Shown here: positions 44,449 to 52,855 of the stretch, piece after piece
How the letters are laid out: each line of letters opens with the position of its first letter
Position numbering within the stretch: position 1 is the stretch's first letter
From: Candidatus Auribacterota bacterium
GTDB lineage: Bacteria; Auribacterota; JAFGBW01; JAFGJP01
DNA length: 64,000 bases
Direction: 5' to 3'
NCBI GenBank assembly: GCA_023144635.1
Contig: JAGLFH010000030.1
Span: 82,386-146,385, forward strand
Program-made: the position numbers and the translations under genes
The notes under the pieces: generated by a model
The model's database searches: none
Told to the model about the DNA's origin: nothing
The model's input: only the letters and a program-made list of their open reading frames with translations

Positions 44449-44532
44449 ATGCAGGTGATAAAAAGAAGAACGAGGGATGACCGCTCGCTAAGCTCTCTAT
44501 GATGATGGACGAAGATAAGAATGAAAAAGTAT

Positions 44533-44559
44533 GTAGGGGTACAGCGTGCTGTACCCGTG
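44533..44559. repeat. Dispersed palindromic repeat family B, copy 2
   Basis: GTAGGGG prefix followed by a perfect hairpin GGGTACAGC-GT-GCTGTACCC (44537-44556). Confidence 0.75.
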
Positions 44560-44707
44560 AAATAATAGAAGAAATAAAATCGTTTTCTTGCGCGGGATGA
44601 CGACTATTTTGCTTTTCAATCATGTTTATCCTGCCACGTAAGTCCCGTTGCACGTGACAACGTGGTCACGGGATAAATCCTGTCAAAATTATAAAATCGC
44701 ACGAAGT

Positions 44708-44752
44708 GCTCCTTAACTTTAGGCACTTCAAACTTTAGGCATTTTAGGCACT
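44708..44752. repeat. Dispersed repeat family C, copy 2 (45 bp)
   Basis: The reverse complement of this block equals 3484-3528 with one difference in 45 bases. The near-identity over two sites 41 kb apart indicates a recent or maintained repeat. Confidence 0.85.
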
Positions 44753-44922
44753 ATTGTTTTCTTTCCTGCTCCCTGTTCAGCTGCTCTGATATTAAAAATA
44801 ACTTTAAACACTAATTGTATAACAGATGATTTTTCTGCTTATTAAAAAAATAATATTATATAATATTCAAAAAGATTTGAAAAACCACAAAAATCAAAAG
44901 ATCTTTTAAAAAAGGATTTTCT

Positions 44923-45834
44923 ATGAAAACAATTAAAAGATTAAAAAAAATACTGAAAATTTTTACATTATCAATAGCTCTTATCATATCTTTTTCTTTA
45001 CCTTTAGTGCATGCACAGGGAAAAGAAAGAGTGCACAAAAAACTGCGTTTTGGTGTGGCTGCAATGATATCACCAAAAGATACAATAAATGTCTATCGTC
45101 AGATCATCTATTATGTTGGAGAAAAACTTGGTGTTCCTATTGAAATGGTCCAAAGAAGGACTTATGCCGAAATGAATGATTTGCTGGAAAAGAAAAATTT
45201 ATATATTGCATTTATATGCAGCGGGCCCTATGTAAATGGTAAAGAAAAATTTGATGTAGAACTGCTTGTAGCGCCACAATCCTATGGAAAATGTTTTTAT
45301 TATTCTTATTTTATAGTGCCAAAAATAAGTACTGCAGTAATGCTGGAAGATCTGAAAGGGAAAAAAATTGCTTTTACCGATCCTAATTCAAACACAGGAT
45401 GCCTTGTGCCTACATATGTTCTTGCAAAAAAAAATGAAACACCCGAAACATTCTTCTCAAGTTATTTTTATAGCGGCCATCATTCAGAATCCATAAAGCT
45501 GGTTGCAGAAGGAAAAGTTGATGGAGCTGCAGTAGATCATCTTATTTGGGAATACATGAATGCAACGGATCCTGAATTTACTTCAAAGACCAAAGTAATA
45601 TTTAAATCAGAGCCTTATGGAATGCCGCCTGTAGTAGTGCATCCTGATATTGATCCTGTCCTAAAAAAAAAGATAAAGGATATTTTGCTGAATATGCATA
45701 AAGATGAATTTGGAAAGAAGATACTTAAAAAAGTATTTATTGATGAATTTATTGTTCCTGATGATAAAGATTATGATAGTGTCCGTGAAATGAGAGATTG
45801 GATAAATAAAAATAAAGAAAATACCGGAAAGTAA
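44923..45834 (+). CDS. PhnD-like periplasmic binding protein
   Basis: A 303-residue protein with a signal peptide (MKTIKRLKKILKIFTLSIAL, cleavage after HAQ). The mature part is a PhnD-type two-lobe solute binder (LRFGVAAMISPKDTINVYRQ, ICSGPYVNGKEKF, DPNSNTGCLVPTYVLAKK, VDGAAVDHLIWEY, PVVVHPDIDPVLKKKIKDIL). Phosphonate, phosphite or a similar anion is the usual ligand. No ABC permease or ATPase is present; the next gene, three bases later, is a hybrid histidine kinase, so it probably acts as its ligand sensor in the periplasm. Confidence 0.88.
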   Translation: MKTIKRLKKILKIFTLSIALIISFSLPLVHAQGKERVHKKLRFGVAAMISPKDTINVYRQIIYYVGEKLGVPIEMVQRRTYAEMNDLLEKKNLYIAFICSGPYVNGKEKFDVELLVAPQSYGKCFYYSYFIVPKISTAVMLEDLKGKKIAFTDPNSNTGCLVPTYVLAKKNETPETFFSSYFYSGHHSESIKLVAEGKVDGAAVDHLIWEYMNATDPEFTSKTKVIFKSEPYGMPPVVVHPDIDPVLKKKIKDILLNMHKDEFGKKILKKVFIDEFIVPDDKDYDSVREMRDWINKNKENTGK

Positions 45835-45837
45835 TTT

Positions 45838-48800
45838 ATGAAGATAAAACATAAATTGTTAATAATTATGATTTCTATGATCCTTGTAGTTGCATCGATA
45901 ATAGGTCTTTTATCAAGCTATATACTAAAAAAACACCTTGAAGAGCAAGTGGTCTCACGTTTGAATGAATCAAGTAAAAAGACAGCTTCTAGTATTTTTG
46001 AATTTATCCACTATCGTCAAGATATTGTCAAAAGAATTGCCCAGAATGAATCAATTAAACTTTTGTTTTCTGAAAATGGACATGGAGTTCTCGAAGTTCA
46101 GGATGTTTTTTCGATTTTTGGTGGTTTTCTGGATGAAATATCTCTTATGGATAATGAAGGTAATGAAGTAGTTAAATTTTTTGATGGTATAGTATCAGTC
46201 AGATTAAAAGAGAACTTAAAAAATGATTGTTTTGTAAAAACATTATCTGATGGAAATTATGAAAAGCTTTTATATGAAAATGGGATTTTAAAAGGTATTG
46301 TCTTTGGTGAAAGAGTATACAATACTTTTGAAGAGCCTGCAGGAGTTTTAAAAGGAGTTATTTACGTATCAAAAATAACTGAATATATAAAAAGTCTTGA
46401 ATTAAGTGAAGATGTTGGAAGTTATGTTATAGATTACAAAGGAATTCCTTTTGGAATAAAAGAAAAGGAATTTAAAAATAAAAAGTTATTAAGTAATAAA
46501 AATTTTAAAATAATAACTGATCACATGGCAAATGAAGAAAATGAATTGCCAAAGATATTCTATACAGAAATAAACGGACAAAAGCAGATGGTTTCTGTTT
46601 TTCATATGCCTCATCATGATTGGTTCGTCATAAAATCATTGCCGGTTTCTTTTTTTTCAAAAGCTGTAAAAATATTAAATACTTTGATACTTATTCTAAC
46701 GACTGTAGTGGTTTTGATTGGAAGTGGTGCCGCAGCTTTTATTGCAGGGAAATTTTCTGAAAAAATACTTCTTCTTATTAAAGCAACCGAGGCTTTTACT
46801 AAAGGCAATCTTTCTCAGAGAGTCAATATTGATTCTAAAGATGAGATAAGGCTTCTAGGCGATTCTTTTAATACTATGGCGGAAGACATACAAGATTTAA
46901 TAACTTTACGAAATAAAGAAATAGAAGATCGTACAATTGCAGAGGAAAAACTAAAACTTCATCTTAAGAAAGAGGAGATGATCAATGCTATTGTTGTCTG
47001 GGCTATTGCTTCTAAAAAGTTGGATGATTTTTTAGAAGTCAGTTTGAAGATATTGGGGGAAGGGCTTGGCGTTTCACGTGTGTATTTTTTTGAGCATAAT
47101 AATGAAAAAGATACAATGAGTAATACTTTTGAATGGGTAGGAAAAGGTGTAAAGTCACAGAAAGATAACTTACAGGATATTTCTTCTTCAGAAGTACCCT
47201 GGTTTATTGAAAAAATGCTGAGAGATGAAGTTATCAATGTTTATGATATTGAAGAGATCTCTGATGAAAATGTTAAAAATATGTTAAAAAGTCAAGATAT
47301 CAAATCAACACTTAATATTCCTGTTTATATAAAAGATGATTATTTTGGGTTTTTAGGTTTTGATGAATGCACGAAAAATAAAAAGTGGGAGGATTCTGAT
47401 ATTGATATACTGCATTCTGTTGCTTACGTCATTTCTGTTGTGATTGAAAGTAAGATCTCAGAAGAGAACTTGACAAAAAGTGAAGAAAAATACAGAGCTA
47501 TTTTTAATACTTCCAAAGATGCTCTTATGACATTATCTCTTGAAAAGGGTTTTTTAAGTGGAAATGACTCTGCCGTAAAAATATTTATGTGTAAAGACGA
47601 AGAAGAATTTGTTTCAAAAGCGCCGCCTGATCTATCTCCAGAATACCAGCCGGACGGAAGTTTATCTATGGTTAAAGCCAATGAGATGATGTCTTTAGCA
47701 ATGGAAAAAGGTGCAAATTTCTTTGAGTGGAAGCATAAAAGATTAAATGGAGAAGAATTTGATGCAACAGTTTTATTAACAAAAATAAATTTAGAAGGCA
47801 AAGAAGCATTACAGGCAACTGTTCGTGATATCACAGAGCAAAAGGAAGCAGAATCTAATCTAAGACTTGCTAAAGAAAAGCTTGATAAAGAGGTTATTGA
47901 GCGCAGAAAGTCAGAAGAGATAGCAAAATATGCTTACACAGAACTGGATCAAATATTTAACAGTACTACTGATGCGATGTTGGTGATGGATTCAGATTTG
48001 GAAATATTACGGGCAAACAAGATGCTTTTATCCTTATTTGGTAAAAAAGAAGATGAAATAATGGGAAAAAAATGTTTTGAAGTCTTTCACACAGAATACT
48101 GCCATACAAAGGATTGTTGTTTAAATCTTGTAAAAAGCGACATGAAAAAAATTGAGCGTGAATTGATTATTAGCATAGGAAAAACAAAATATATTTTTAT
48201 GGAAACGGCTGTTCCCTTTTTAAGTATTAACGGTGAGTTGATGGGGATTATCATAAACTATAGAGATATTACAGAAAAAAAGAAGATGGAAGAAGAACTT
48301 TTAAAAGAAAAGAAGATAGAATCTGTTGGTCTGCTGGCAGGTGGTATAGCCCATAATTTTAATAACCTTTTAACAATGATAAACGGCAATATTGAGATGT
48401 TTGCCATGTCGATGCAAGAAGGTGATAATAATTATAAATATATTAAAGCTTCTTTAGATGCAGTTAAGAATGCAAGAGAGCTTTCAAATCAGCTCCTTAC
48501 ATTTTCAACAAGCGGCACGCCTGTAAGAGAAATCGTTTCTGTTGGTGATTTTTTGAGACAGGCCGTCCTTTTTAATTTGCACGGGTCTATAATAAAGCCA
48601 CAGTTTTCTATAGATAAAGATTTATTTAATGTTGAAATTGATACGGATCAAATAAAGCAGGTCATAAATAATATTTTGATTAATGCTAAAGAAGTAATGC
48701 CTGAAGGTGGAAATTTATTTGTAGATGCTTCTAATTTTGAAGTGAATGAGGATTCAAATATATTAGAATTTTTAAAAGGAAGTTATGTGAAAATATCGAT

Positions 48801-49431
48801 AAAAGATGAAGGTCCAGGTATGGATAAAGAAATAATAAATGATATTTTTACTCCTTTTTACTCTACAAAAGGAGAAGGAAGAGGCCTCGGTCTTTCAATA
48901 GGCCACTCAATTTTAAAAAAACACAGTGGTCACATAAATGCAGAATTGGTTGATACAAAAGGCACAAGGTTTAATGTTTTTCTTCCTGCAACCAGTTCAA
49001 AAGTTAAGGAGACCATTTCAAGAAAAAGAAAAACGGGATCAATAAATTCAAAAATATCATCTAAGGTGCTTATAATGGATGATGAGCAGGGGATAACTGA
49101 TATGTTGGGAGATTTTCTTAAAAAAGCAGGATGCACTGTAGAAACAGCCCCAGATGGAGATAAAGCTATAGAAAAATATAAAAAAGCAAAAGAAAAAGGG
49201 ATTCCTTTTGATATGGTATTTCTGGATATTACCATACCCGGCGGAATGGGAGGGGAGAATACGATCAAAGAACTTAAAAAATATGATCCGGAAATTTATG
49301 CTGTTGTTATGAGCGGTTATTCAAAAGATCCTGTGTTAAGCAATTACAGTGATCACGGGTTCAAGAAGATGATAAAAAAACCATTTGATCTGGAAGATAT
49401 ACTCGAAATAATCGAGCGTGTAAAAAATTGA
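45838..49431 (+). CDS. Large hybrid sensor histidine kinase
   Basis: A 1197-residue membrane kinase. TM1 is at about 5-27, an extracytoplasmic domain (probably dCache-like) spans 30-275, TM2 is at about 280-302, then HAMP (303-355), GAF (about 385-540), PAS (about 550-675), PAS (about 705-820), HisKA with His839 (GGIAHNFNNLLT), HATPase (DEGPGMDKEI, GEGRGLGLS) and a C-terminal REC with Asp1130 (MVFLDITIPGG). It begins three bases after the PhnD-like stop, and the pair probably forms a ligand-bound sensor complex. Output must pass to another regulator. Confidence 0.92.
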   Translation: MKIKHKLLIIMISMILVVASIIGLLSSYILKKHLEEQVVSRLNESSKKTASSIFEFIHYRQDIVKRIAQNESIKLLFSENGHGVLEVQDVFSIFGGFLDEISLMDNEGNEVVKFFDGIVSVRLKENLKNDCFVKTLSDGNYEKLLYENGILKGIVFGERVYNTFEEPAGVLKGVIYVSKITEYIKSLELSEDVGSYVIDYKGIPFGIKEKEFKNKKLLSNKNFKIITDHMANEENELPKIFYTEINGQKQMVSVFHMPHHDWFVIKSLPVSFFSKAVKILNTLILILTTVVVLIGSGAAAFIAGKFSEKILLLIKATEAFTKGNLSQRVNIDSKDEIRLLGDSFNTMAEDIQDLITLRNKEIEDRTIAEEKLKLHLKKEEMINAIVVWAIASKKLDDFLEVSLKILGEGLGVSRVYFFEHNNEKDTMSNTFEWVGKGVKSQKDNLQDISSSEVPWFIEKMLRDEVINVYDIEEISDENVKNMLKSQDIKSTLNIPVYIKDDYFGFLGFDECTKNKKWEDSDIDILHSVAYVISVVIESKISEENLTKSEEKYRAIFNTSKDALMTLSLEKGFLSGNDSAVKIFMCKDEEEFVSKAPPDLSPEYQPDGSLSMVKANEMMSLAMEKGANFFEWKHKRLNGEEFDATVLLTKINLEGKEALQATVRDITEQKEAESNLRLAKEKLDKEVIERRKSEEIAKYAYTELDQIFNSTTDAMLVMDSDLEILRANKMLLSLFGKKEDEIMGKKCFEVFHTEYCHTKDCCLNLVKSDMKKIERELIISIGKTKYIFMETAVPFLSINGELMGIIINYRDITEKKKMEEELLKEKKIESVGLLAGGIAHNFNNLLTMINGNIEMFAMSMQEGDNNYKYIKASLDAVKNARELSNQLLTFSTSGTPVREIVSVGDFLRQAVLFNLHGSIIKPQFSIDKDLFNVEIDTDQIKQVINNILINAKEVMPEGGNLFVDASNFEVNEDSNILEFLKGSYVKISIKDEGPGMDKEIINDIFTPFYSTKGEGRGLGLSIGHSILKKHSGHINAELVDTKGTRFNVFLPATSSKVKETISRKRKTGSINSKISSKVLIMDDEQGITDMLGDFLKKAGCTVETAPDGDKAIEKYKKAKEKGIPFDMVFLDITIPGGMGGENTIKELKKYDPEIYAVVMSGYSKDPVLSNYSDHGFKKMIKKPFDLEDILEIIERVKN

Positions 49432-49508
49432 TTTTTTGTTTTGATTTTTTTAGTGCTTCTGTTATTCTTTGTTGGTTGAAACAGTAAATTAAAAACGAGG
49501 TGTTTAAT

Positions 49509-50105
49509 ATGCAGTATATAGAAACAGCAAAAAGTTTAGAGTATTATCGTGTAACGGCTTTTAAATGGAGGAATTCTCTATCGGTTAGTGAAAAAATAGT
49601 GCTTTCCTTTTTTATGGCAGTTATAACTGGTTTGATGGCTCAAGCCCGTTTTTATTTACCAGTTACACCGGTTCCTTTTACCGGTCAGGTTATTGCTGTT
49701 TTGTTATCAGGTGTTTTATTAGGAAGTGTCTATGGAGGTCTTAGTCAGGTGTTTTATGTTGGTCTTGGCATGGCTGGTGTTCCATGGTTTGCAGGTTGGT
49801 CCGCGGGTTCTTTTTTAAGCCCTACAACAGGTTATTTGTTTGGATTTATTCTAGCTGCTTTATTTATAGGTTGGATGATAGATAAATACAAAAGCAGACA
49901 AAGTATTTTAAAGCAAATATTGATATTGTTAACAGGTGTTTTAATTATTTATGCAAGTGGTGCATTTTTCTTTTTGACAGCTTTTCAAAGTAACATTAAG
50001 ACTTGCTTATCATTAACAGTATATCCATTTATATTGTTTGACATCTTTAAAGCAATAAGTGTTTCTGTAATAGCTTCTATCATTATTCCTAAAGTACGTA
50101 ATTAG
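49509..50105 (+). CDS. bioY: Biotin transporter substrate-binding component BioY
   Basis: A 198-residue membrane S-component for biotin. Six hydrophobic helices are visible, with ARFYLPVTPVPFTGQVIAVL and the GSVYGGLSQVFYVGLGMAGVPWFAGWSAG plus SPTTGYLFGFIL signatures. ATG 49509 is chosen because GAGGTG precedes it by six bases; a GTG at 49500 is within that site. BioY can work alone or with EcfAT of an ECF transporter; no ECF ATPase is nearby. A strong terminator follows. Confidence 0.93.
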   Translation: MQYIETAKSLEYYRVTAFKWRNSLSVSEKIVLSFFMAVITGLMAQARFYLPVTPVPFTGQVIAVLLSGVLLGSVYGGLSQVFYVGLGMAGVPWFAGWSAGSFLSPTTGYLFGFILAALFIGWMIDKYKSRQSILKQILILLTGVLIIYASGAFFFLTAFQSNIKTCLSLTVYPFILFDIFKAISVSVIASIIIPKVRN

Positions 50106-50141
50106 AGTAGAATATTAAATATATTATTGTCTAATAACAGT

Positions 50142-50176
50142 AAAAACACGGATTTTATATCCGTGTTTTTGTTTTT
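50142..50176 (+). terminator. Rho-independent terminator after bioY
   Basis: A perfect 12-bp stem, AAAAACACGGAT (50142-50153) with ATCCGTGTTTTT (50159-50170) around a five-base loop, is followed by GTTTTTT. Confidence 0.9.
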
Positions 50177-50318
50177 TACAAGTATATGATTAAATATATG
50201 TTAATATGACAAAATGAAATAAATGTGTTATAATAAATAATGATTGACATCAGTTTTATCTTTGGGCATAATGCACGTCTGCGGTTTTATTGGGGATAAA
50301 GGAGGTCTTTGTGTCAAA

Positions 50319-52700
50319 ATGGCCAAGATTCTTATTATTAATGATAGCAGAGAGATCTGCAATTTTTTAAAGCTTGTTTTTGAAGATCATGGGCATGTTG
50401 TAGCATGTTTTTTGTCTCCTGAAAATGCTTTAGAAAAAATAGCAGAGATGCTTCCTGATATCATATTCATGGATATAAATCTACCTATAATGAGCGGAAT
50501 TGAACTTACATCCGTTCTTCGCAAAGATACGCGCACGAAAGATATCTATGTTATAGTCTGCAGTGCAACAAATTACAATCATTCTGATATTGAAATGGCT
50601 CTTCGTGCCGGAGGGAATGATTTTTTATCTATTCCATGTGTTCCTATAGTTGCTCTTACCAGAATAAATATAGCTCTTGTCAATATTCAGCTTTTAAAGG
50701 AAAACCGTAGAATAAAAAGACAGTTTAAGGTTCAAAAAGATTTTTTACAGGATCTTCTTGACCATACTCCGGATATTATATATTTCAAAGATATAAAAGG
50801 CCGCCTGATAATGGTAAATAAGGCTCATTCAAAAGGCCATGGAAAAGCTTCTGAAGAGATAATAGGAAAAACTGATTTTGATCTGTTTCCTCTAAAAGAG
50901 GCGCAAAAAATGACAGTAGATGATCTCTATGTTATGGAGACAAAAAAGCCTATACAGGATAGGATAGAATTTACCACAAGACCTAGTGGACAAAAGCTGT
51001 TTGTATCTACTACAAAGATTCCAAGGTTTAATGAAAAAGATCAAGTTATAGGCATCATGGGAATAACTCGTGATATTACAGCTCGTATAACGGCTCAAAA
51101 AAGTGCTGTTAAAGAAAGAGAATTAGTAAAAAAGATCATAAACGCATCAAGTACGCCTATATTTGTTGTAGATAATAACCATAAGGTAATTTACTGGAAC
51201 AAGGCATGTGAAAAACTAACCGGTATTAGAAAGTATGACATGATCGGTACTGATAATTACTGGAAATTATTTTATGAAGAAAAGCGCCCGTGTTTGCTTG
51301 ACTTTATTATTGATAATAAAGAAGACCAGCTGGATAAGTATTATGAAAAGAGTGATACTATTGACTGTCTTCCCGGAAGCATCTGTGTTGAAAGATGGGT
51401 CGATAATATAAATGGAAAAAAGATGTATTTAAGGGGAACGGCAAATGCTTTATTAAATCAAAAAGATGAAATAATAGGTGCAGTTCAGACGATAGAGGAT
51501 CTTACAAAACATAAGCAAATGCAGGAAAGTCTTAAAGAGAGTCAAAAACAATTATCAGAGCTTGCTCTTAAAGACCCTTTGACCGGGCTTTATAATTATA
51601 GATATTTGGTAGATCGAATGGCATCAGAACTGAAAAGAGCTCAGAGAAATGCTTTGTCTTTATCCGTCGTGATGCTTGATATCGATTATTTTAAAGCTAT
51701 TAACGATGCTTACGGCCATACTTTTGGTGATCAAGCCTTGGAACAGTTTTCTTTGTTTATTAAAAACATGTGCCGTGAAAATGATATTGCAGCACGCTTT
51801 GGCGGGGAAGAATTTGTTTTGGTCCTTCCAGATACAGATAAAAACGGATTAAAGGAATTTATATCAAGGTTTGAAACTGCTATCAATACACATGAATTTA
51901 AAATCCCCCCCCACACTATTAAAATAAGTATAAGTATAGGTGCAGTAAATTATCCTGATATATTGATATCAGGTGAGACAGAGCTTTTAAAAATGCTTGA
52001 TGATGCTATGAGAAAGGCTAAATCAAAGGGTGGTAATTGTGTTGAAATATATGATATAGAATCGTCATCGGATATCCTGATTACTGAAAAGAATAGAAAT
52101 ATAAAGGATTTAAAAGACAAAGTTATTTCGCTGGAAAAAAGGATGGAAAGAACTGTTGTCGAGTTTCTTTTTGCTTTTGCGAGATCTTTGGAAGGTGAAA
52201 AATATTACCCGCCTAACCATACTGAGACAATGGTAAAACTGGTTGAAAAAATTGCCAAAAAGTTAAATATGGAGAGGAGATCTATTGATCACTTAAAGCA
52301 TGCATCAGTACTTTATGATATTGGTAAGATATGTATTGATGAAAGCATCCTTATGAAAAGAACACGTCTTAATAAAAGTGAATATGAAAAAATAAAGATG
52401 CATCCTCGCATTTCTGCTGAAGTAATTCAGACTATTGATATGTTTAAAGAAGCTGTTCCTGCTGTTCTTTATCATCATGAGCGCTATGATGGAACAGGCT
52501 ACGGCACAGGACTTGACGGAAAGCAGATACCACTTGGTGCAAGGATCCTTGCTGTAGCAGATTCTTTTCAGGCTCTCCAGACAGAAAAACCATACCGGAA
52601 AGCTTATTCCAGAAGAGAAGCGATTAAAATAATAGAAAAGGAATCCGGGAAGCATTTTGATCCTGATGTTGTTTGTGCTTTAAAGGAATTAGAAAACTAG
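50319..52700 (+). CDS. REC-PAS-PAS-GGDEF-(degenerate HD-GYP) c-di-GMP protein
   Basis: A 793-residue cytoplasmic protein. A receiver (Asp52 in IIFMDINLP) is followed by two PAS domains (about 145-265 and 270-395), a diguanylate cyclase domain with an intact GGEEF at 495-499, and an HD-GYP-type domain. In the latter the HD pair is Tyr666-Asp667 (VLYDIGKI) and GYP is GYG (727-729), so phosphodiesterase activity is unlikely. The start at 50319 follows a GGAGG with a rather long spacer. It is probably a signal-controlled c-di-GMP synthase whose HD-GYP part regulates or binds partners. Confidence 0.9.
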   Translation: MAKILIINDSREICNFLKLVFEDHGHVVACFLSPENALEKIAEMLPDIIFMDINLPIMSGIELTSVLRKDTRTKDIYVIVCSATNYNHSDIEMALRAGGNDFLSIPCVPIVALTRINIALVNIQLLKENRRIKRQFKVQKDFLQDLLDHTPDIIYFKDIKGRLIMVNKAHSKGHGKASEEIIGKTDFDLFPLKEAQKMTVDDLYVMETKKPIQDRIEFTTRPSGQKLFVSTTKIPRFNEKDQVIGIMGITRDITARITAQKSAVKERELVKKIINASSTPIFVVDNNHKVIYWNKACEKLTGIRKYDMIGTDNYWKLFYEEKRPCLLDFIIDNKEDQLDKYYEKSDTIDCLPGSICVERWVDNINGKKMYLRGTANALLNQKDEIIGAVQTIEDLTKHKQMQESLKESQKQLSELALKDPLTGLYNYRYLVDRMASELKRAQRNALSLSVVMLDIDYFKAINDAYGHTFGDQALEQFSLFIKNMCRENDIAARFGGEEFVLVLPDTDKNGLKEFISRFETAINTHEFKIPPHTIKISISIGAVNYPDILISGETELLKMLDDAMRKAKSKGGNCVEIYDIESSSDILITEKNRNIKDLKDKVISLEKRMERTVVEFLFAFARSLEGEKYYPPNHTETMVKLVEKIAKKLNMERRSIDHLKHASVLYDIGKICIDESILMKRTRLNKSEYEKIKMHPRISAEVIQTIDMFKEAVPAVLYHHERYDGTGYGTGLDGKQIPLGARILAVADSFQALQTEKPYRKAYSRREAIKIIEKESGKHFDPDVVCALKELEN

Positions 52701-52808
52701 CCTCATATTTCACTTGAAAAAGCAAAAGCAGGGTTAGCCGCTAAGTTACGCTAAGAAAAGCAAAAGAAATTAGCCACAGAGAAAAAAATAATAATGTTGT
52801 CGTAGACA

Positions 52809-52846
52809 CCTTAACTTTAGGCCCTTTAGTGCATTTTAGACACTTT
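52809..52846. repeat. Dispersed repeat family C, degenerate copy 3
   Basis: The block CCTTAACTTTAGGCCC followed by TTTAGTGCATTTTAGACAC is a diverged relative of 44708-44752. Upstream (52739-52785) lie CCGCTAAGTTACGCTAAG and AGCCACAGAG, which are low-complexity words also seen in other gaps. Confidence 0.6.
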
Positions 52847-52855
52847 AAACTTTTT

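Larger units (their letters stand above)
44449..44922. other. 474-base intergenic mosaic of repeats
   Basis: No gene is visible between fusA and the PhnD-like gene. It holds a family B palindrome (44533-44559), a GC-rich hairpin around 44645-44673 with CCCGT/ACGGG ends and a CACG/CGTG inner stem, and a family C block (44708-44752). The remaining stretches are AT-rich filler and no clear promoter is seen for the downstream gene. Confidence 0.6.
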
